64,000 nt of DNA from positions 264,001 to 328,000 of the forward strand of contig CAJNDS010002546.1 of NCBI GenBank assembly GCA_905221605.1, given 5' to 3'. Below are positions 45,241 to 56,300 of the stretch, one piece after another; positions within the stretch are counted from its first letter, which is position 1, and each line of letters opens with the position of its first letter. Source of the stretch: Symbiodinium natans (lineage: Eukaryota; Sar; Dinophyceae; Suessiales; Symbiodiniaceae). The notes below the pieces were generated by a model. It worked only from the letters and a program-made list of their open reading frames with translations. It did not search any database and had not been told where the DNA came from. A program made the translations under genes and the position numbers.

Positions 45241-46680
45241 GGCTTCTAGGGTTTAGGGTTTAGGGTTTAGGGTTTCTGAGCATTTCTGAGGGGTTTCAAC
45301 AGGGTTCTGAAAGCTTCGGAGGGCTTCGAAGGGTTTTGCAAGCGGCATTGGAGGCTTTGGGTACTTATGACATTGAGGCTTCAGGCCTGAGGGCTTGGGG
45401 TGCTTCAGTCTTGTTTGGGGGTATGGGTTTAGGGCTTAATTAGGGTTTGGGGTTAGGGTTTCGGGGTCTAGGGCTTAAAGCTTGGGTGCTGAGGATTTAG
45501 AGTTTGGGGTTGAGGCTGCGAGACATTGTGGATTCGCTGCAGGTCCCCGCTTGGGGTGTGATCGGAGATCTAGATCTAGAGCTTGCGAGAACTCTGCGTA
45601 GGCGGTTGGGGCTCGGAGTTCTAGGCGTTCAGGGCTGCTCGGCTTAGGTTCTTTGTGGCTCTTTGGGCGATATGGACATGGATATGCCGGTGGGGTACAC
45701 GAAGCCCCCAAGCCCCGCTCAGGTTCAGACGCTGCAGTGAGCATCTGTGCCAGCGTGCCATGGTTTCACCAGAGGAATTCAAGCAGCTGGCTTTTGGCGC
45801 CGCATCTGAATTATAGTCCCTTTATATTTTTTACTACAATAGCCCCCAAAACCCTGTTCTAATTACTCAAGGCCCCTAAACTTTAGGAAGCCTCCCCCAA
45901 CCCCCCGGCAGAACACCTCAAGCCCCTCGGAAATGTGCGCCTGTCAGCGAGCTGGTCACATCACGCCCTGGACGGGGCTCTGGGTTCGGGCTTCGGCTTC
46001 ATTCTCAAACTTAGTCGACGTTCATGGAGACCTGTAATTTGGGGTTGCAAGTCGGTATGTCGAGCTACCCTCGAACCTCCAAACTGGCTCTGTGATAAGC
46101 GAGAGGCCTTTCGGGATCGAAAAGTAGTTTTTTGCAATGGGGCTTCGGAGGATCAACGTGTAGGCATACGTTTGCGGCGGTTTAAAGGGCCAACCTCGTG
46201 AGATTGCTATGACCTCAGGCCCCACCATGGAAACTGCCACCCTAAACCCCAAAGTCGTGGAATCCGAAAGCCGAAGCCCTAAAGTCACAGAAGCCGAAAC
46301 CCTAAACCAGTTTCGCGAATTTTCGCACACCGCTTGCAGCATCCGGCACAGGGTGCCTGGCACTGAAATGTTTGCTAGGATGTCGGGTTTTCAACTTTAA
46401 GGCTTTGATCTCAATCATCGGCCCTGGTTTAGAAATCGCCCTAAACCCTAAAGCCTAAAGCCTAAAGCCTAAAACCTAAAACCTTAAACCTAAAGCCTAA
46501 ACCCTAAACCCTGAACCCTAAACGAACTCTGTCATGGTCTTTTTTTCGAAGCGCAGACCCACGAGGGCCAGGCCAATAATCCCCGATGCGGTTTAAGCCT
46601 GCTAGGCATGGCCTGCAGGGCGATTTAGGGCTTTAGGGCTTCAGGGCTTTAGGGCTTTAGGGCTTTCTGAAGGCTCTCTT
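45241..46680. other. Region with scattered telomere-like motifs, no gene recognised
   Basis: Short TTTAGGG, TTTAGGGC and CCTAAAG variants lie amid unique sequence. Open stretches (for example 45475-45744 on the minus strand and 45935-46201 on the plus strand) show no domain and start or end in repeats. I cannot support a gene. Confidence 0.5.
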
Positions 46681-46700
46681 GCCTCTGCTGCGTGCTGCAG

Positions 46701-46771
46701 GCGGCTTAGCGACAACGTTGCTGCATGCCACAGCATATGAGAACGACCCTGGTCTCCGCATGGAACTGTAA
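46701..46771 (+). other. Candidate orphan exon
   Basis: After CTGCAG, an open stretch reads GLATTLLHATAYENDPGL and continues to a TAA that overlaps a possible GTAAGG donor. Composition is codon-like compared with the repeats around it. No family recognised. Confidence 0.3.
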
Positions 46772-47414
46772 GGGTCCAGGTACCTTTTGGGGCTTTAGGG
46801 CTTTTTAGCTGTTAGGGCTTAGGTTTTGGGGCTTGTTAGGTTTTGGGGTTTAGGGGTATCGGAGGTAGAGTAAATATAGGCTTGGGGCCTTAAGAGGAGT
46901 TGAAGGGCCCAAGGTATATGCCAGGTAAGGCGACACGGGGCCCTTGGTGTGTGAGCGGAAGATGGTCGACCTTGCAAGAGGATGACCTCTCCGCTCCGAG
47001 CCATGAGAGCTGGAGACCTCCAAGGCGAAGCTCCGAATCAACGCGCGGCCCCCCCCCCGAAGGAGGAGGAACCGAAATGTTTAAGAGTGGCTGCTTTGCC
47101 TTGCGCGCGTTTGTTGGAGTAAAAGGCTGGCAAGTTGTGTTTCAGCAACATCGGGACTTAATCACTTCCTTGGGGTTCGGAGGAGAAGCTTTCGACCTTT
47201 TGGATACCCTAAACCCGAACCTAACACCTTGAACACCGCAATTTAACTTCAACGTCCTTAGGCAAGTTATCACTTCATCATCGAGATCGGATTGTAACAC
47301 TTCGGATTTAGTGCTTGAGGGTTTTGAAGTTTTAGGGTTCATGCTGTTCAAGTTTTGGGGATGCGCTTCCGCACCTTAAACCCTGAAGCCTGAATTAAAC
47401 CCTCAACCCCCTCA

Positions 47415-47553
47415 AGCCTGAACCCTAAACCCTAAACCCTAAACCCTAAACCCTAAACCCTAAACCCTAAACCCTAAACCCTAAACCCTAAACCCTAAAC
47501 CCTAAACCCTAAACCCTAAACCCTAAACCCTAAACCCTAAACCCTAAACCCTA
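47415..47553. repeat. Long perfect (CCCTAAA)n array
   Basis: About 20 perfect copies, among the longest and cleanest telomeric arrays in the window. Smaller TTTAGGG (47694-47730) and CCCTAAA (47957-48000) arrays follow within 500 bp. Confidence 0.92.
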
Positions 47554-47670
47554 CATGAAGTCGTACTGTCGTACAGCCAGAAGCCTGCGCTTCTGTGGCT
47601 TGAGGGGTGGCTGAAGACGCTGGAGAAATCAGGGTCTGTGGTCTTCAGGGAGCCGAAAAGATACTTTTAG
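47554..47670 (+). other. Candidate orphan terminal exon
   Basis: It starts within 3 bp of the telomeric array and is open to TAG at 47668, encoding HEVVLSYSQKPALLWLEGW and ending REPKRYF. The amino-acid pattern looks like real protein, but no family is recognised. No splice acceptor is evident because the 5' side is repeat. Confidence 0.35.
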
Positions 47671-47837
47671 AGTTTCGGCTTTATGGAACCTAGGGTTTAG
47701 GGTTTAGGGTTTAGGGTTTAGGGTTTAGGGTTTTAGGGTTTTAGGGTTTTAGGAGCCTTTATATCGTGCTTCGGGCAGCCAGAAGCCCTAAACGGCCCGC
47801 AACCCCTCAACCACAAACAAGCCACGAAACCCCACCT

Positions 47838-47949
47838 ACCCGGAGACTCCAAAACCCCTTAGTTAAGGAATCTACCTTAGATTCATAATCAGAACCCTAA
47901 CATGACTTAAGGTATATTCCTTAGCTAAGGGGTTTTGGAGTCTCTGGGT
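47838..47949. mobile_element. 112-bp foldback element with ~43-bp arms
   Basis: The left arm starts ACCCGGAGACTCCAAAACCC and the right arm ends GGGTTTTGGAGTCTCTGGGT. The arms pair over about 43 bp with a few mismatches. Size and structure resemble the introners at 5.4-8.3 kb, but the sequence is unrelated and no target duplication was identified. Confidence 0.75.
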
Positions 47950-48132
47950 GCGCATCCCTAAACCCTAAACCCTAAACCCTAAACCCTAAACCCTAAACCC
48001 TAAGCCCTAAGCCCTAAAGCCTAAACCCTAAACCCTAAACCCTAAGCCCTAAGCCCTAAGCCCTAAACCCTTAACCCCCAAACCCTAAACCCTAAACCCT
48101 CATCCCCCTAAAACACCCCCCAAAACTCGCAT

Positions 48133-48206
48133 CCTCCAGGTACTACACCACCCTAAACCCTAAACCCTAAACCCTTAAACCCTAAACCCTCCAGGTACTA
48201 CACCAC
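48133..48206. repeat. 36-bp telomeric insertion flanked by a 19-bp direct duplication
   Basis: CCTCCAGGTACTACACCAC occurs at 48133-48151 and again at 48188-48206. The 36 bp between are five CCCTAAA-type units. The second copy continues into a candidate exon, so the telomeric block appears inserted into its splice-acceptor region with duplication of the target. Confidence 0.8.
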
Positions 48207-48273
48207 GGTCTTGCCCCGGCTGCCCATGTCCACGAAGAGGCAGCTCGAGGCGAAGCTCGTCAGGGCCCGAGCT
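48195..48273 (+). other. Candidate orphan exon
   Basis: After CTCCAG the frame reads YYTTVLPRLPMSTKRQLEAK and continues LVRARA before TTTAGGG repeats. Codon-like, strongly basic, family not recognised. It could belong with the candidate exon at 49612. Confidence 0.35.
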
Positions 48274-48927
48274 TTAGGGTTTAGGGTTTAGTGTTTAGGC
48301 TTTAGGGATACCATTATTTCACTGTTGACATTATTACTTGTTATTACTATTATTACTACTGTTACTGTTACTGTAGGGGGTTTAGGGTTTTTAGGTTGTT
48401 AGGGGTTTAGGGTTTTCAGGGTCTTAAGGTTTCAGGCTTTCGGGCTTTTGGGGTTTAGGGTTTCAGGGTTTCAGTGTGTCAGGGCTTTAGGCTTCAGGGT
48501 TTAGGGTTTTAGTAGAGTTCAGGGTAAAGTGGATGAGGGCTTGCTGTTTAATCTTAGGCGGCTTAGGGGGGGGGGGAAGGTAAGTCTCCACGCAGCGGGG
48601 TCAAGACGCGCAAAGTCGGGCTTGCTGGGTGCAGGATTCTCGTAGAAATATCACCCTACAACCCTGAAAGCCCTAAGAACCTCAGCAATAGGAACCCCGA
48701 ACAACCTCTAAGCACCTCAAGATCTTTACGACTTTTAAACTGTCCAGAAACCCGAGAGGGGGGGAGGTCTGTGGGAAGTCACGTGGGCGCTCTATCCCTG
48801 GATTTCGGGTAGCAACCCTAAGCCCTAAAGCCTCAAACTGGCTTTCGATTGGTATGGGCCTTAGATATTCCTCCTCTAAACCCTGAACCCTAGTCCCTAA
48901 ACCCGAAACCTAAACGTGTTTATAAAG
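48207..48927. other. Degenerate G-rich telomere-like DNA, no gene beyond the candidate exon
   Basis: TTTAGGG, TTTCAGGG and TTTTAGGG variants, a short GTTACT/ATTACT-rich patch near 48320-48375, and unique sequence around 48560-48800 without a recognisable coding signal. Confidence 0.6.
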
Positions 48928-49019
48928 GCTTGGGATGTTCGCCCTTATACTAACAGTCCTTACTACTTATGAATGATAATCCCTATGAAGGACTAGTATA
49001 AGGGGGAAACATCCCAAGC
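48928..49019. mobile_element. 92-bp foldback element
   Basis: Arms GCTTGGGATGTT and AACATCCCAAGC are perfect. Inner paired blocks CCCTTATACTA/TAGTATAAGGG and AGTCCTT/AAGGACT follow. The size fits the other small foldback elements of this window. Confidence 0.75.
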
Positions 49020-49092
49020 TTAGGCTGCTGAACCCTAAAGCCCCTAACCCGACAATCCTTGCGCTTTGGGTTTAGGGATTTCGGGGATATAG

Positions 49093-49200
49093 ATTTAGGG
49101 TATACTTGGAGGTTCATGAGACTTATTAACCAACTGTACTCAGAACTCTATTAGGGCACTTAAGGGGCTTATAAGTCTAAGCCCCGAAGCCCCCCCAAGT
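49093..49200. repeat. Degenerate copy of the TTGGAGGTTCATG foldback family
   Basis: ACTTGGAGGTTCATGAG matches the left end of the element at 8761. An inner inverted pair AGACTTAT/ATAAGTCT is present. The outer right end is lost or replaced. Confidence 0.55.
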
Positions 49201-49499
49201 TTGCGAAACAACCGGGGGTTTCTCTTCAGAGGCTTGGACTGCCTTGAGCTTAGTCCCCAAACGCTCCCTTTTCGTATGCCTGTAGACCCTCGGCCCGAAG
49301 CACGAAACCCGTCTCCCCAAGGCCTAAACCGAAACCCTAAACACCAAACCCCAAACCCTAAACCCTAAACCCCAAACCCTAAACCCCAAACCCTGAACCC
49401 CAAACCCCAAACCCCAAACTTAAACCCCAAAACGCGACCCCTCACCCCCAAAACCCCAAAACCCCAAGACTCCAAAACCCCCAAGCCCTAAACCCCAAA

Positions 49500-49983
49500 C
49501 CCCAAACCCTAAACCCTAAACCCTAAACCCTAAACCCTAAACCCTAAACCCTAAACCCTAAACCCCAAACCCTAAACCCTAAACCCCGGCGACTCAGGCA
49601 CCCATCCCACAGAGCCGGAAGCGGGCCAAGTCCAACCTCGCCTTCCTCGAGGCATGGGTTTGGGGTTTGGGGCTGTGGTTTGGAGCGCGGGAGGTGGTTG
49701 AGGGTTTAGGGTTTAGGGTTTAGGGTTTAGGGTTCAGGGTTTAGGGTTCAGGGTTTAGGGTTTAGGGTTTAGGGTTTAGGGTTTAGGGTTTAGGGCACAG
49801 GGCACAGGGCTCAGGGCTCAGGGTCTAGGCTCAGGAAGATATGGGGTGTTTAAAGCAGCGTCCTACTAAAGGATCATGGAGAGAGGAGTCCCTCAAACGG
49901 TGGGGAATCCTTACTAGAAGGGAACCTTCCTGTTGGTTTTGTTCGGGACATTCAACCCTAAACCCTAAGCCCTGAACCCTGAA
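49500..49983. repeat. Telomere-like arrays upstream of retroelement B, with one candidate exon
   Basis: CCCTAAA copies lie at about 49505-49587 and TTTAGGG copies at about 49700-49795. Between them, after CACAG at 49612, a short coding-like stretch reads SRKRAKSNLAFLEAW. The 5 bp before the LTR are CTGAA, the candidate target sequence for element B. Confidence 0.65.
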
Positions 49984-50280
49984 TGTGAATGATCCCCGAA
50001 CCACAGCACGTTTTGGGGACCCCGTTGTGTCGGCTCCGCCGCACATCGGGGAAACCACCTTAGAACGCCGTGGCCTGTTCACCACATTGGCTCAAGACTA
50101 AAGTAACCCCTAGAGTGAAGGTCACCCATAGGTTGGAAGTAAGCGCAATAGCGTAACTGGAAACCGCCCGGGTGCACGAGACGGAGACTGAAGGCGAACG
50201 CCAGTGCAGAAAACAAGTGCGAGACCATTTGGCTGGTGAGGAGCCAAAGCGTAGTGCAAGCAACTACCCGACCTCACGCA
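49984..50280 (+). repeat. 5' LTR of retroelement B
   Basis: 297 bp from TGTGAATG to CTCACGCA. Relative to A's 5' LTR it has two substitutions in the spliced-leader-like tandem (GACTAAAG for GGCTCAAG) and one missing A in AAACAAAGTG. The hairpin motif is at 50031-50041. Confidence 0.92.
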
Positions 50281-50335
50281 GGTTATCAGCCGTATAGCGG
50301 TTGCGATTTCTTGCGACTACTGTACGGGCTGAGCT

Positions 50336-53300
50336 ATGGCACTGCCAACCTCGTCGTCGAGTGCCGACACAACCATGACCTTCGGTGATGGTGATGCTAT
50401 TGCTGCACCTGCATTGGGCGAAAGCACAGGCTGCGCCGACACAGATGCGGTTACATCATCAGATGATGCCGTTGAGATGGTCGCGGTTGCGAAGGCACCC
50501 GCACGAACCAGAAGTGGTTTGAGCGTACTGCGTGAAGATGGAAACTCGAAGATGAGTCAAGTTTCACGCCTCAGATCTACTTCCAGACAATCATCGGAAC
50601 GAACGTCAAAGAGATCCAACACTCCAAGTACTCCACGACGAAGAAGAGGTACTTCTCCACGAATTTTTCCACGATCCTCGCCGGACGCCGGACGACCGGA
50701 AACGTCACCGCGAAGAGGGTACGGTGGCCCTCTTTTGGGTACCGGCCTCCCCAGTTCGGAACCTCCGGCTGGCGGCAGGAGCGGGCTTGATTCGGGTCCC
50801 CCGGTTGAGTCTGCTAACCCTCTAGCGGAACGAATCCGGGAAGAAGGCGAAAGGCGGAAGATGGAAGAGGTCATTGCCATGCTACGACGGAAGATCGAGG
50901 AGATGCAACAGGAAGACTATGGGGCATCACTCAGGATCGAGCAGCTAGAACGCGAACGTGATCAAAACGCGCAATTGGCAGCTCATATCCATCAACGTCA
51001 CGAAGCTACACTCGCTGAACGTGAGCAAGTCGTTGGTGCCACGATCGCGACATTGGAGCAACATGCTGCCGACAATCATCATCAAGCGACGATGACTCAG
51101 GAGCAGTTGATGCACCAGCAACGTGAGATGGCGCAGTACATGGTCAACGTGGAAGAAGCAGCCCATGGTGAAGGAAACACGATAGCTCGAGAATACCAGC
51201 GACTTACCGAGGAGCTGAACATTCGAGCACATGAAAATCTGAGAAGGCGAGCCGATCTACAACAAGCCGAAGTCATTGTGGCTCAGATGGAAGATCAACT
51301 GCGAACCTCCGAGTTTGCACATGAAGCATCCGAAAGGCAGAAGAGCGAGATGCGAGAATATGCTCATCATGAGAGCGTGGCATTGCAGGATGAACGCGAT
51401 CAGACCAGGCTCTTGAACGTGAACATTCATGGCGTCATCGTTCAGTACCACGAAGAAGAAGAAAGAGCAGCTGCTTTGAGACAAGCTGTGCACGAGATGG
51501 AGCAGCGATTGGAAAGTCAACATGCTTCGTTGCCTAGCATCCATGGGGAGCTGCAAAGGGTACGAGCGGAATGCCAATCTCATGAGGACGTCAATCGACG
51601 ACTGACGTCAGAATTGGATGCTGCGAGACAGGTTCAAGCGTACAACCGACCTACGTCAGCCGGAACGTCTGAGTGGGATAATGTTTCTTCTGTGCCTAGG
51701 GTAGGTGTGCATAATTCGCGTCCACAAAGCGTTCAATCCCGTTCAGGAATAACCCATGCGTACAGCAGTCCGGAAGAAGTTGATCGTGACGTACCAATGT
51801 CATCTACGACGGAATCGAGGTTCAAGACATGGGTCCAGAACACCATTCCTGGGATGGGTTCGGCTTCGCCGGCTCATTCCCAGGGTGGAGATGCCTCAAA
51901 GGAGGGTTCGGGTCCCCCGGCTCTTCCCACGAGGCCATCGTTGTTCGGAGGACCGCCCATTCCAGTGACAGAAAGCCGACCGACTTCTACAAGGACATCG
52001 TTGTTTGGTGGACCTCCCGTTCTCGTTCCAGGAGTACCATCAGTTCCCAACCTGGTTCCGGCAAGGATGTTCACGACAGGTTTGCTGGACTTGCCCCCTG
52101 GCCTGGCTACCAGACCACACACCTCACAGTTACTTGCTGATCCACCTACGGCGTCCACGTCCTACCAGTGTGTACGGCAATCATCGCGTTCGCGGCGTAC
52201 GGACGAGGTGACGCCTGGAATGGCTTCAGAAATTCCTCCAACTGCTCCCAATCATCCTCAAGATCCTCACGCAAGCGCTACGACAGCTGTTCAGCGAGAA
52301 GCTTTACAAAGTCAAATGGATGAACTTCGGGAAGAAATGAGTAGAATGAGAGACACCGAAGCTCGTCTTCGTCGCGAACGAGATCAATGGCGCATAATTG
52401 CCGAAGAACAGGAGCAGGAGAATGAGGGTGAAGAGGAAGAAAATGAGGAGGAAGGCGAACCAGAAGAAGACGGAGACAAAACCGATCCTGGATCCTGGAA
52501 GCCAATCAAGAAGGGAGGTGGAGGAGGAGATGGTGGTGGCAACCCAGACTCTTCGCCCCACGGTGGTGGTGGAGGAGGTGGCGGTGGATCTGGACCCGAA
52601 GATGGACTCGATTACACCGAAGCGCCAAAGATATCCCGAAGAGAGGCTGACAAGATCAACATCCCTGCGTTCCCCAAGGTCACTCACTTGGACGCATGGC
52701 AGGCAGCAGTCACCACGAACGTTCTGGCCGCGTGTGCGGATACCAATCAAAGCGACTGGATCAAGTGGTTGCAAGAATCTTTCAAGCCGATGCCGGATGT
52801 TGAGGGGCTCAATGATTCGGGACATGTCAAATTCAGAAGCATCGACGTGAAGCTGGCGAGTGCGATGACTCTCATGCTACGGAATGCTGGAGATCAAGCA
52901 GCCGATCTGTTCTTGGAAGTGAACCTCAAATCAAACGCGTACATTCGCGGGACCGAGTACAAGGTTCTGAAGGGACGACAGATCATTGCTATGATGATGG
53001 AAAGCTTCCGCGCTCGGGATCGTCTCGACATGGTGTACACGATCGACTACCTGACCAAACTGCAGTATCCTGGGGACAACAAGATTGCCGCATTCAAAGC
53101 AACGTGGTTAGAGATCATCTCTCGGATTCGACCTGAAGATGTGCCTTCCACGAATGCCCTCCGCGACATCTTGTATCAGAAGATATCAGGATCCTCTGAG
53201 ATGAACATGGAGCTCAAGCTTTACTATGACATAGCTATGATCCAGAGAGATCAAAAGCTATGATGATCCAGAGAGATCACACGACATGCTGCTGAGGATC

Positions 53301-56300
53301 ATGGACCGAGCGGTACAGAGGAGGAGAGAGAAAAAGAACCTCAACGAGACACAACACGGTCTGAACCAGATGGTTGCTGGGAAGGACCTACTCGCTGCAC
53401 CAGCTAGGCCGGATCCCAAAGGTCCTGCCTCATCCGCGCCGGACAAGGACAAGAAGAAGAAGGCGAATGAGAAAGGCAAGGACAAAGAAGCTGCGGATGC
53501 TGCGCCTGTACTCCCAAAGAGCAAAGCAAAGTCACATGAAAAAAGACAAGAAGAAGGGGAAAGGTAAAGGCAAAGACCGATCCCGATCTCCCTCATCATC
53601 ACGATCGTTGACTGACAAGGAGAAGGCAAAGATTCGTTGCAAGTTTCACTTCGGAGGAGGATGCGCAGCAGGGAAGAATTGCAAATGGAGTCACAAAGAC
53701 ACGGACAGAGGAAGGCCGTCTTCACGAGATGATAAGAATCAGAGAGCGCGGAGCCCGTCATCAGAGCCATCGAAACGACCTTGCTTTCAGTGGAGCAAGA
53801 ACGGATCCTGCAGCCGAGAGAATTGCCCTTTCAAGCATGACCCGGCTAAGGCAGCGCCTGCAACCGGGGAAACCGACGCGAATGCGAAGGCAAAGGCAAA
53901 GGCGAAGGCGAAGGACAAGAAGAAGAAGCCTGAACCTGCCGCACCCGCGATTGCGATTCGAGGTCTGCCTGCAGTACCTGTTCTTCGATCCCTGGATGAC
54001 GGTGACGGTGATTCTGACGATGAGTCAATCGATGGCGACGCGGCGTCAGATTGCTCCACCGACGATGAGATCGGATCTTATCACAGAGACGTCAAGGACC
54101 TCAAGGTTTCCTTTGAACGAGGAACGAAGTTCGTATCATCGAAGCCGAGGCGATCACACAAAGATAGAGGATTCGCCCCACGACTTTTCACTGAAGCGAA
54201 CCTGAAGCACGAGAACCACATCTCGGAGGTCGAGTATGAGAAGCACAAAGCAAGAGCTAGGGCTCGACTGATGGAAGATATGTGTCTGGGCAAAGATGGA
54301 GGATGCATACCAGTCAGGATTCCAGGGACCGAGAAGGTGATTGTGTTCAAGTTCGACAACAAGAAGGGGAAGTTCCATGAAAGAGCCTTGAGCGTTGATG
54401 AGAGCCGTAAGGAACTGATGAAGAACCCGAAGATGTGTATGGTACAACCAGAATTTATTCGCAGGAAGCTGAAATTCATCATGGACACAGGATGCGGACA
54501 TGACCTTATCTCTCTAGAAAAGGTCGCCAAACACGGCATCGACACTGCGATGGATTGCGAGCCTACATCGTTCCAGACGGCGAATGGTGTCACTATGACT
54601 AACCAGACGGCGGAGTTCTTGACGAAATCCTTCAAGGAGCCCATCAAAGCACATGTATTGGAGAATACACCTTCTGTGCTGTCAGTTGGGAAGAGATGCA
54701 TGCTTCACGGCTATTCCTTTGTATGGCCCGCAGGACGTCCACCATTTATGGTGAACGATGCTGGCGAGAGGATACAATTCTTCGTGCAAGGAGACATCCC
54801 CTATGTCAGAGTGGGAAGCAAAGGAGCCAAAGCTCATGAGGAACCCGAAGCGATGGAAATGTTCCGCTTGGTGCAGAAGTACAAGGACAAGGTGGACGAT
54901 GGAACCGACGACGACTCAACATATGTTGCGGTACCAGGTCTAGATGACATCGGCGAAGAGATCCCCGACGTAGCTTCCGAAGCTGACGAAGAAGAAGATG
55001 GCGAAGTGGTTGAAGGCGATGAAGCTCGTGAAGATGAACCACAAGCCGAACTTCCAGTTGAGGCTGAGGGCGACGCGCAGGAGATCGACGTGGAAGGTGA
55101 CGAATCTGGCCCGGATAGGAGGGCGAAGGTCGGCACCTTGAAGGCCGAAGCGAACACCTTGGCTCACCTTTGTACCCATCGATTCCGGAATCCATATTGT
55201 GACGCGTGCGTGAGAGCAAAGATGAAGCACTTCAGAACCCAAAAGGGAGCGTTCAAACGAGAAGTCAATGAGTGGGGTGACTTGGTGACGTTCGACTTTG
55301 TGGATATGGGAAAAGCCACGGATAAGGGGGTGGGTCTTGACGACGAGCTCCGTGAAATCCTGGTCTTCCGCGATGTGGCCACGAAGGTGGTTGCAGCATA
55401 TCCCACAATCTCCAGAGAAGAAGGAGAAGTTGTACGATGTATGAAGAGATTCATGGGAAAGAAGAAAGTGAGGCTGGCATATAGTGACTGCGCAGATGAG
55501 TTCATTGCGGCGATGAACAAGCTCAAAATTCCATTGGATCACTCATTGCCAGGGCGTCCTATGAACAACTCTTTGGCGGAAAGGACCAACCAGTTCGTCA
55601 TCACTGCTACAGCCACATCGTTGCTGCATGCAGGACTACCTGCGAACTATTGGCCATATGCCTTGAATTGCGTTACTCACAATCTCAACGCCGAAGATGT
55701 GGATGGTGAGTCGGCGTGGCAGAGAATGTCTGGGAAAGAATTCCCGGGCAAGCTGATTCCGTTTGGAGCAAAGGTCTACTTCAAACCGACCGAGACCCGT
55801 GAACCGACGTATGGCGGAAAGTTTGACCCGAAGGGAATACCTGGTATCTTCGCAGGGTATGTTCTCAATGCGGGGCAAACATGGTCACGAAAGTATCGTG
55901 TGTGGGACATGAAGGAGTTCGCGAATGCCAACTTTGCACATGATGCAAAAGTACCTCGCAAGCTTCAAATTCCCTACATCACCGAACGGGTCATCATGCC
56001 GGATGAAATTGCCTTTCCCCTCAAGCTTGAGTACGAGAGAATGAACGGAACACTCGAAGGACTGAAAGAAGGAAAGGATCTCGGAGGAAAAGAAATCAAG
56101 GACAAGCCACCAGGAGGAGGTGACGACGACGATGACGACGACAACGGCGATGATGGTGGTGACCTACCTGATCGCCAAGAACGCGTCAAAGCCATGGAGA
56201 AGGAAATGCTCGACTATGTCATGGAGAACGATGACATTGTGCCTGATCTTTCAGACGCTCCAGATGGTCAATCCAGCGAACCTCGTGATGGACCAGCCTT

